This document shows positions 54,172 to 64,000 of a stretch of 64,000 nt of DNA, piece after piece (the first letter of the stretch is position 1; each line of letters opens with the position of its first letter). The notes beneath the pieces are model-generated. The model was given only the letters and a program-made list of their open reading frames with translations, made no database searches and was not told the DNA's origin. The stretch lies in NCBI GenBank assembly GCA_949152475.1, contig OX424555.1, forward strand, positions 100,769,645 to 100,833,644. Direction: 5' to 3'. A program made the position numbers and the translations under genes. Origin of the DNA: Terebella lapidaria (lineage: Eukaryota > Annelida > Polychaeta > Terebellida > Terebellidae).

Positions 54172-56029
54172 CTTGTGGTTTCAGAGAAGATGTTGTGTCT
54201 CTGGAGCTGTGTGGATGTCTGTGAAAAAACACTGCATGTAAGGGCCTTAAATAGCATGGTTTGGCCTTGGAGGCACAGGGGCGGGGCAAGGCACGGGGAC
54301 AGTGAAAATCTACAGCTTGAATGGAGGCTAAGAGATGTGTGAATACCTTGGGCTTAGTACAAACAACAAGTGCAATTAGCCAGGGTTGCTGGCGCCTGGG
54401 GACTGACGGCAGTGGGCGATTGGTGATAGTGTAAACATAGCTGTTTTGTGACACCAAAAAGTTAAAAGAAAGATGTGGATATTTGATAAATTTTGAATTT
54501 GGGGAAGAATAGAGGCCGAAAAATGGATAAAAGTGATTCTAAGTAAATAATGACAGCGAGGATAACCCCCTGAAGCCAAACTACTTAGATATAGTACGAG
54601 AGATATTGTAGATTGTAAATGACCATAGAAAACCCCTACGACCATGTAGTTTATGAGAAAGATATAACTATTGAGCTGCAGATTTCACGGGAACCATGTA
54701 CTATAATAAAAACCTTGACACCGTATCATTTCAACCAACATTTTAAGGTAAATTGCATGTAAATTGCAATTGGGGTTACGTGAAGGGAATTTTTGTGACA
54801 CCTTTTTGAGTTAAAGTGAGAACCTTGTATTACACATTGTGGGAATGCAGTGAGAGCGCTGGCGGTCCGCACATGCACTAGGGACACTGCACCCACGATA
54901 ACACCATGATTTACACCAGGATATACCTCAGGGATCATAGGGATCCAAGTTAACAAAGGATATTGGGTCGAAAAGTAACTATGGAAATTTTGACCGTGCT
55001 AACCACGGGTTAAGGCCTAAATGGGGATATTGAGAATTCCGTGATCCTTGGGACAGGATATAAGGCCGAAAAAAGGAGAGTACACTCCGCTGAAGATGAA
55101 ACAACTGGGTTAAAGCAGGGATTTACATACTTGACTGACCTGCATAATACCTCACTTGCATTATACCATAAGGTGAGCTCCGTCCCTAACAACCTTAGTT
55201 TTAGGAGCTAGGTGTGTACTAAGATCTAGATCGTACACTTGGGACCCGTACCACTGCCGTTCTCTACCCCCGCCTGGCATACAGGAGAAGGTGCGGCCCG
55301 TCACTTCCGGATAATGATCCGAGAGACATCAAATGATCATGGACACCCAAAGAACAAAATGTTACGAAAATTTGTTGTGTATGAAGCAAAATTTAGGGCG
55401 CGGGAACAGCGCGGGCGTGTACCTGGGCGCGGGCGCAGCGCGGGCGTAAGTAGGGCGCGGGAACAGCGCGAAAATGTGCGTGTTTGTAGAGTGGCTCTAA
55501 GGGGCCATGGCCAAAATAATGTCCCTGGATCCCGGTGGACGGTAAGGTAAGAGGTTTGGTAATGTAAACACCATTCTACAAGTATCCATTTGGGCTCGGA
55601 ATTACTAAGTTCCAGTGGTACCAGGACTTGGAATTTGGAAGAAAACCTGCTGCAACAGGGAGTAACAACTAAATTTAGAGAAAATTTGGGTAAAAAACCC
55701 AGAACGGGGATTTGGGGGATAGCTCCTGATCTAAGGACCATTGCAGTGGTTTTGAAAAGCTGATTTCCATAGAGCGCCAAGATGGTGGAGGTCGAGACTT
55801 ACGGCAGATTGAAAACCTACAGTTTAACCCTGAGATGCTTCAAATATATACAACGGGAGTGGACTTACTTGGGACCACACCAGCGGGAGGTTAAGATAAG
55901 AGTGCAATTACTCTACATAAAATAATGTAAGAGTACTTATCTTTCTCCATGGTGTTGTCCCGCCGGGTTAAGAGATGAATGCTGGTCCAGGTGTGCTGGT
56001 CCAGGTGGTGACTGTAGCTTGTAGTCGGT

Positions 56030-56070
56030 GCCCCGACCGGTTTCGCGTCCTGCAACGCTCATCAGGAGGC
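56030..56070 (-). ncRNA. Type I hammerhead ribozyme motif, unit 2
   Basis: Identical to the motif at 54131-54171, one repeat length (1899 bp) further on. Confidence 0.8.
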
Positions 56071-57928
56071 CTTGTGGTTTCAGAGAAGATGTTGTGTCTC
56101 TGGAGCTGTGTGGATGTCTGTGAAAAAACACTGCATGTAAGGGCCTTAAATAGCATGGTTTGGCCTTGGAGGCACAGGGGCGGGGCAAGGCACGGGGACA
56201 GTGAAAATCTACAGCTTGAATGGAGGCTAAGAGATGTGTGAATACCTTGGGCTTAGTACAAACAACAAGTGCAATTAGCCAGGGTTGCTGGCGCCTGGGG
56301 ACTGACGGCAGTGGGCGATTGGTGATAGTGTAAACATAGCTGTTTTGTGACACCAAAAAGTTAAAAGAAAGATGTGGATATTTGATAAATTTTGAATTTG
56401 GGGAAGAATAGAGGCCGAAAAATGGATAAAAGTGATTCTAAGTAAATAATGACAGCGAGGATAACCCCCTGAAGCCAAACTACTTAGATATAGTACGAGA
56501 GATATTGTAGATTGTAAATGACCATAGAAAACCCCTACGACCATGTAGTTTATGAGAAAGATATAACTATTGAGCTGCAGATTTCACGGGAACCATGTAC
56601 TATAATAAAAACCTTGACACCGTATCATTTCAACCAACATTTTAAGGTAAATTGCATGTAAATTGCAATTGGGGTTACGTGAAGGGAATTTTTGTGACAC
56701 CTTTTTGAGTTAAAGTGAGAACCTTGTATTACACATTGTGGGAATGCAGTGAGAGCGCTGGCGGTCCGCACATGCACTAGGGACACTGCACCCACGATAA
56801 CACCATGATTTACACCAGGATATACCTCAGGGATCATAGGGATCCAAGTTAACAAAGGATATTGGGTCGAAAAGTAACTATGGAAATTTTGACCGTGCTA
56901 ACCACGGGTTAAGGCCTAAATGGGGATATTGAGAATTCCGTGATCCTTGGGACAGGATATAAGGCCGAAAAAAGGAGAGTACACTCCGCTGAAGATGAAA
57001 CAACTGGGTTAAAGCAGGGATTTACATACTTGACTGACCTGCATAATACCTCACTTGCATTATACCATAAGGTGAGCTCCGTCCCTAACAACCTTAGTTT
57101 TAGGAGCTAGGTGTGTACTAAGATCTAGATCGTACACTTGGGACCCGTACCACTGCCGTTCTCTACCCCCGCCTGGCATACAGGAGAAGGTGCGGCCCGT
57201 CACTTCCGGATAATGATCCGAGAGACATCAAATGATCATGGACACCCAAAGAACAAAATGTTACGAAAATTTGTTGTGTATGAAGCAAAATTTAGGGCGC
57301 GGGAACAGCGCGGGCGTGTACCTGGGCGCGGGCGCAGCGCGGGCGTAAGTAGGGCGCGGGAACAGCGCGAAAATGTGCGTGTTTGTAGAGTGGCTCTAAG
57401 GGGCCATGGCCAAAATAATGTCCCTGGATCCCGGTGGACGGTAAGGTAAGAGGTTTGGTAATGTAAACACCATTCTACAAGTATCCATTTGGGCTCGGAA
57501 TTACTAAGTTCCAGTGGTACCAGGACTTGGAATTTGGAAGAAAACCTGCTGCAACAGGGAGTAACAACTAAATTTAGAGAAAATTTGGGTAAAAAACCCA
57601 GAACGGGGATTTGGGGGATAGCTCCTGATCTAAGGACCATTGCAGTGGTTTTGAAAAGCTGATTTCCATAGAGCGCCAAGATGGTGGAGGTCGAGACTTA
57701 CGGCAGATTGAAAACCTACAGTTTAACCCTGAGATGCTTCAAATATATACAACGGGAGTGGACTTACTTGGGACCACACCAGCGGGAGGTTAAGATAAGA
57801 GTGCAATTACTCTACATAAAATAATGTAAGAGTACTTATCTTTCTCCATGGTGTTGTCCCGCCGGGTTAAGAGATGAATGCTGGTCCAGGTGTGCTGGTC
57901 CAGGTGGTGACTGTAGCTTGTAGTCGGT

Positions 57929-57969
57929 GCCCCGACCGGTTTCGCGTCCTGCAACGCTCATCAGGAGGC
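57929..57969 (-). ncRNA. Type I hammerhead ribozyme motif, unit 3
   Basis: Identical copy in the third satellite unit. Confidence 0.8.
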
Positions 57970-59827
57970 CTTGTGGTTTCAGAGAAGATGTTGTGTCTCT
58001 GGAGCTGTGTGGATGTCTGTGAAAAAACACTGCATGTAAGGGCCTTAAATAGCATGGTTTGGCCTTGGAGGCACAGGGGCGGGGCAAGGCACGGGGACAG
58101 TGAAAATCTACAGCTTGAATGGAGGCTAAGAGATGTGTGAATACCTTGGGCTTAGTACAAACAACAAGTGCAATTAGCCAGGGTTGCTGGCGCCTGGGGA
58201 CTGACGGCAGTGGGCGATTGGTGATAGTGTAAACATAGCTGTTTTGTGACACCAAAAAGTTAAAAGAAAGATGTGGATATTTGATAAATTTTGAATTTGG
58301 GGAAGAATAGAGGCCGAAAAATGGATAAAAGTGATTCTAAGTAAATAATGACAGCGAGGATAACCCCCTGAAGCCAAACTACTTAGATATAGTACGAGAG
58401 ATATTGTAGATTGTAAATGACCATAGAAAACCCCTACGACCATGTAGTTTATGAGAAAGATATAACTATTGAGCTGCAGATTTCACGGGAACCATGTACT
58501 ATAATAAAAACCTTGACACCGTATCATTTCAACCAACATTTTAAGGTAAATTGCATGTAAATTGCAATTGGGGTTACGTGAAGGGAATTTTTGTGACACC
58601 TTTTTGAGTTAAAGTGAGAACCTTGTATTACACATTGTGGGAATGCAGTGAGAGCGCTGGCGGTCCGCACATGCACTAGGGACACTGCACCCACGATAAC
58701 ACCATGATTTACACCAGGATATACCTCAGGGATCATAGGGATCCAAGTTAACAAAGGATATTGGGTCGAAAAGTAACTATGGAAATTTTGACCGTGCTAA
58801 CCACGGGTTAAGGCCTAAATGGGGATATTGAGAATTCCGTGATCCTTGGGACAGGATATAAGGCCGAAAAAAGGAGAGTACACTCCGCTGAAGATGAAAC
58901 AACTGGGTTAAAGCAGGGATTTACATACTTGACTGACCTGCATAATACCTCACTTGCATTATACCATAAGGTGAGCTCCGTCCCTAACAACCTTAGTTTT
59001 AGGAGCTAGGTGTGTACTAAGATCTAGATCGTACACTTGGGACCCGTACCACTGCCGTTCTCTACCCCCGCCTGGCATACAGGAGAAGGTGCGGCCCGTC
59101 ACTTCCGGATAATGATCCGAGAGACATCAAATGATCATGGACACCCAAAGAACAAAATGTTACGAAAATTTGTTGTGTATGAAGCAAAATTTAGGGCGCG
59201 GGAACAGCGCGGGCGTGTACCTGGGCGCGGGCGCAGCGCGGGCGTAAGTAGGGCGCGGGAACAGCGCGAAAATGTGCGTGTTTGTAGAGTGGCTCTAAGG
59301 GGCCATGGCCAAAATAATGTCCCTGGATCCCGGTGGACGGTAAGGTAAGAGGTTTGGTAATGTAAACACCATTCTACAAGTATCCATTTGGGCTCGGAAT
59401 TACTAAGTTCCAGTGGTACCAGGACTTGGAATTTGGAAGAAAACCTGCTGCAACAGGGAGTAACAACTAAATTTAGAGAAAATTTGGGTAAAAAACCCAG
59501 AACGGGGATTTGGGGGATAGCTCCTGATCTAAGGACCATTGCAGTGGTTTTGAAAAGCTGATTTCCATAGAGCGCCAAGATGGTGGAGGTCGAGACTTAC
59601 GGCAGATTGAAAACCTACAGTTTAACCCTGAGATGCTTCAAATATATACAACGGGAGTGGACTTACTTGGGACCACACCAGCGGGAGGTTAAGATAAGAG
59701 TGCAATTACTCTACATAAAATAATGTAAGAGTACTTATCTTTCTCCATGGTGTTGTCCCGCCGGGTTAAGAGATGAATGCTGGTCCAGGTGTGCTGGTCC
59801 AGGTGGTGACTGTAGCTTGTAGTCGGT

Positions 59828-59868
59828 GCCCCGACCGGTTTCGCGTCCTGCAACGCTCATCAGGAGGC
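59828..59868 (-). ncRNA. Type I hammerhead ribozyme motif, unit 4
   Basis: Identical copy in the fourth satellite unit. Confidence 0.8.
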
Positions 59869-61726
59869 CTTGTGGTTTCAGAGAAGATGTTGTGTCTCTG
59901 GAGCTGTGTGGATGTCTGTGAAAAAACACTGCATGTAAGGGCCTTAAATAGCATGGTTTGGCCTTGGAGGCACAGGGGCGGGGCAAGGCACGGGGACAGT
60001 GAAAATCTACAGCTTGAATGGAGGCTAAGAGATGTGTGAATACCTTGGGCTTAGTACAAACAACAAGTGCAATTAGCCAGGGTTGCTGGCGCCTGGGGAC
60101 TGACGGCAGTGGGCGATTGGTGATAGTGTAAACATAGCTGTTTTGTGACACCAAAAAGTTAAAAGAAAGATGTGGATATTTGATAAATTTTGAATTTGGG
60201 GAAGAATAGAGGCCGAAAAATGGATAAAAGTGATTCTAAGTAAATAATGACAGCGAGGATAACCCCCTGAAGCCAAACTACTTAGATATAGTACGAGAGA
60301 TATTGTAGATTGTAAATGACCATAGAAAACCCCTACGACCATGTAGTTTATGAGAAAGATATAACTATTGAGCTGCAGATTTCACGGGAACCATGTACTA
60401 TAATAAAAACCTTGACACCGTATCATTTCAACCAACATTTTAAGGTAAATTGCATGTAAATTGCAATTGGGGTTACGTGAAGGGAATTTTTGTGACACCT
60501 TTTTGAGTTAAAGTGAGAACCTTGTATTACACATTGTGGGAATGCAGTGAGAGCGCTGGCGGTCCGCACATGCACTAGGGACACTGCACCCACGATAACA
60601 CCATGATTTACACCAGGATATACCTCAGGGATCATAGGGATCCAAGTTAACAAAGGATATTGGGTCGAAAAGTAACTATGGAAATTTTGACCGTGCTAAC
60701 CACGGGTTAAGGCCTAAATGGGGATATTGAGAATTCCGTGATCCTTGGGACAGGATATAAGGCCGAAAAAAGGAGAGTACACTCCGCTGAAGATGAAACA
60801 ACTGGGTTAAAGCAGGGATTTACATACTTGACTGACCTGCATAATACCTCACTTGCATTATACCATAAGGTGAGCTCCGTCCCTAACAACCTTAGTTTTA
60901 GGAGCTAGGTGTGTACTAAGATCTAGATCGTACACTTGGGACCCGTACCACTGCCGTTCTCTACCCCCGCCTGGCATACAGGAGAAGGTGCGGCCCGTCA
61001 CTTCCGGATAATGATCCGAGAGACATCAAATGATCATGGACACCCAAAGAACAAAATGTTACGAAAATTTGTTGTGTATGAAGCAAAATTTAGGGCGCGG
61101 GAACAGCGCGGGCGTGTACCTGGGCGCGGGCGCAGCGCGGGCGTAAGTAGGGCGCGGGAACAGCGCGAAAATGTGCGTGTTTGTAGAGTGGCTCTAAGGG
61201 GCCATGGCCAAAATAATGTCCCTGGATCCCGGTGGACGGTAAGGTAAGAGGTTTGGTAATGTAAACACCATTCTACAAGTATCCATTTGGGCTCGGAATT
61301 ACTAAGTTCCAGTGGTACCAGGACTTGGAATTTGGAAGAAAACCTGCTGCAACAGGGAGTAACAACTAAATTTAGAGAAAATTTGGGTAAAAAACCCAGA
61401 ACGGGGATTTGGGGGATAGCTCCTGATCTAAGGACCATTGCAGTGGTTTTGAAAAGCTGATTTCCATAGAGCGCCAAGATGGTGGAGGTCGAGACTTACG
61501 GCAGATTGAAAACCTACAGTTTAACCCTGAGATGCTTCAAATATATACAACGGGAGTGGACTTACTTGGGACCACACCAGCGGGAGGTTAAGATAAGAGT
61601 GCAATTACTCTACATAAAATAATGTAAGAGTACTTATCTTTCTCCATGGTGTTGTCCCGCCGGGTTAAGAGATGAATGCTGGTCCAGGTGTGCTGGTCCA
61701 GGTGGTGACTGTAGCTTGTAGTCGGT

Positions 61727-61767
61727 GCCCCGACCGGTTTCGCGTCCTGCAACGCTCATCAGGAGGC
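61727..61767 (-). ncRNA. Type I hammerhead ribozyme motif, unit 5
   Basis: Identical copy in the fifth satellite unit. Confidence 0.8.
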
Positions 61768-63625
61768 CTTGTGGTTTCAGAGAAGATGTTGTGTCTCTGG
61801 AGCTGTGTGGATGTCTGTGAAAAAACACTGCATGTAAGGGCCTTAAATAGCATGGTTTGGCCTTGGAGGCACAGGGGCGGGGCAAGGCACGGGGACAGTG
61901 AAAATCTACAGCTTGAATGGAGGCTAAGAGATGTGTGAATACCTTGGGCTTAGTACAAACAACAAGTGCAATTAGCCAGGGTTGCTGGCGCCTGGGGACT
62001 GACGGCAGTGGGCGATTGGTGATAGTGTAAACATAGCTGTTTTGTGACACCAAAAAGTTAAAAGAAAGATGTGGATATTTGATAAATTTTGAATTTGGGG
62101 AAGAATAGAGGCCGAAAAATGGATAAAAGTGATTCTAAGTAAATAATGACAGCGAGGATAACCCCCTGAAGCCAAACTACTTAGATATAGTACGAGAGAT
62201 ATTGTAGATTGTAAATGACCATAGAAAACCCCTACGACCATGTAGTTTATGAGAAAGATATAACTATTGAGCTGCAGATTTCACGGGAACCATGTACTAT
62301 AATAAAAACCTTGACACCGTATCATTTCAACCAACATTTTAAGGTAAATTGCATGTAAATTGCAATTGGGGTTACGTGAAGGGAATTTTTGTGACACCTT
62401 TTTGAGTTAAAGTGAGAACCTTGTATTACACATTGTGGGAATGCAGTGAGAGCGCTGGCGGTCCGCACATGCACTAGGGACACTGCACCCACGATAACAC
62501 CATGATTTACACCAGGATATACCTCAGGGATCATAGGGATCCAAGTTAACAAAGGATATTGGGTCGAAAAGTAACTATGGAAATTTTGACCGTGCTAACC
62601 ACGGGTTAAGGCCTAAATGGGGATATTGAGAATTCCGTGATCCTTGGGACAGGATATAAGGCCGAAAAAAGGAGAGTACACTCCGCTGAAGATGAAACAA
62701 CTGGGTTAAAGCAGGGATTTACATACTTGACTGACCTGCATAATACCTCACTTGCATTATACCATAAGGTGAGCTCCGTCCCTAACAACCTTAGTTTTAG
62801 GAGCTAGGTGTGTACTAAGATCTAGATCGTACACTTGGGACCCGTACCACTGCCGTTCTCTACCCCCGCCTGGCATACAGGAGAAGGTGCGGCCCGTCAC
62901 TTCCGGATAATGATCCGAGAGACATCAAATGATCATGGACACCCAAAGAACAAAATGTTACGAAAATTTGTTGTGTATGAAGCAAAATTTAGGGCGCGGG
63001 AACAGCGCGGGCGTGTACCTGGGCGCGGGCGCAGCGCGGGCGTAAGTAGGGCGCGGGAACAGCGCGAAAATGTGCGTGTTTGTAGAGTGGCTCTAAGGGG
63101 CCATGGCCAAAATAATGTCCCTGGATCCCGGTGGACGGTAAGGTAAGAGGTTTGGTAATGTAAACACCATTCTACAAGTATCCATTTGGGCTCGGAATTA
63201 CTAAGTTCCAGTGGTACCAGGACTTGGAATTTGGAAGAAAACCTGCTGCAACAGGGAGTAACAACTAAATTTAGAGAAAATTTGGGTAAAAAACCCAGAA
63301 CGGGGATTTGGGGGATAGCTCCTGATCTAAGGACCATTGCAGTGGTTTTGAAAAGCTGATTTCCATAGAGCGCCAAGATGGTGGAGGTCGAGACTTACGG
63401 CAGATTGAAAACCTACAGTTTAACCCTGAGATGCTTCAAATATATACAACGGGAGTGGACTTACTTGGGACCACACCAGCGGGAGGTTAAGATAAGAGTG
63501 CAATTACTCTACATAAAATAATGTAAGAGTACTTATCTTTCTCCATGGTGTTGTCCCGCCGGGTTAAGAGATGAATGCTGGTCCAGGTGTGCTGGTCCAG
63601 GTGGTGACTGTAGCTTGTAGTCGGT

Positions 63626-63666
63626 GCCCCGACCGGTTTCGCGTCCTGCAACGCTCATCAGGAGGC
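63626..63666 (-). ncRNA. Type I hammerhead ribozyme motif, unit 6 (partial unit)
   Basis: Identical copy in the last, incomplete unit of the window. Confidence 0.8.
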
Positions 63667-64000
63667 CTTGTGGTTTCAGAGAAGATGTTGTGTCTCTGGA
63701 GCTGTGTGGATGTCTGTGAAAAAACACTGCATGTAAGGGCCTTAAATAGCATGGTTTGGCCTTGGAGGCACAGGGGCGGGGCAAGGCACGGGGACAGTGA
63801 AAATCTACAGCTTGAATGGAGGCTAAGAGATGTGTGAATACCTTGGGCTTAGTACAAACAACAAGTGCAATTAGCCAGGGTTGCTGGCGCCTGGGGACTG
63901 ACGGCAGTGGGCGATTGGTGATAGTGTAAACATAGCTGTTTTGTGACACCAAAAAGTTAAAAGAAAGATGTGGATATTTGATAAATTTTGAATTTGGGGA

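Larger units (their letters stand above)
53655..64000 (+). repeat. 1899-bp satellite, 5.4 units, continuing beyond the window
   Basis: Units begin at 53655, 55554, 57453, 59352, 61251 and 63150 (last one partial) and look identical base for base. Each unit holds a GC-rich block of GGGCGCGGGAACAGCGCG repeats (about 55396-55470 in the first unit), a CTGGTCCAGGTG doublet and a minus-strand hammerhead ribozyme fold. The longest open frames (147 and 139 codons, minus strand) resemble no protein. The unit's natural ends and the array's far end are not visible. Confidence 0.97.

Noticed and set aside
55119-55180. Possible U1 snRNA-like stretch (ATACTTGACTGACCTG and on)
   Set aside because: It shares only scattered words with U1; the 5' end and stem-loops do not match, so no snRNA was called.
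55337-55780. 147-codon and 139-codon frames in each 1899-bp unit
   Set aside because: No recognisable domain, codon use or start context; repetition by satellite copying makes length uninformative.

Overview
The window is animal nuclear DNA. A single gene has about 20 small exons split by long introns with canonical GT-AG junctions, and the introns are packed with CR1/L2-like LINEs, foldback elements and minisatellites. There are no bacterial operons. Gene structure and repeat types suggest an invertebrate, plausibly a marine lophotrochozoan or an invertebrate deuterostome; the sequence alone does not decide the phylum.

At 597-42514 (+) lies one apparently intact receptor-type guanylyl cyclase gene of the natriuretic-peptide-receptor kind. 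Twenty coding exons were placed by hand. They join in phase throughout and give 3477 coding bases (1158 residues plus stop). In order the protein has a signal peptide, an extracellular ANF-receptor/PBP1 ligand-binding domain, one membrane helix, a kinase-homology pseudokinase domain, a coiled-coil linker and a class III cyclase domain with guanylyl-specific residues. A poly(A) signal follows at 42591.

The introns hold five broken LINEs (one nested in another, one split by a repeat-rich element), a 2.04-kb non-autonomous DNA transposon with CACGGTG ends and a 5-bp target duplication, several foldback MITEs, a tRNA-derived SINE-like piece, and two related elements whose tandem units each carry an RFX X-box palindrome. 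Another element family carries tandem nuclear-receptor half sites. Several introns are filled with tandem repeats grown from the gene's own splice junctions (exons 3, 5, 7 and 14, and introns 1 and 15).

From 42.6 to 48.8 kb there are no recognised host genes. This part holds a minus-strand LINE, GC-rich repeats and a 0.6-0.7-kb direct duplication with an (AT)n tract. A 390-bp foldback element (48811-49201) is followed by a highly homogeneous 76-bp satellite (49202-53654), then directly by a 1899-bp satellite (53655 to the window end, 5.4 copies). Each 1899-bp unit carries, on the minus strand, a complete minimal type I hammerhead ribozyme fold of the kind known from Penelope-like elements and retrozymes. 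This is the most unusual signal in the window.
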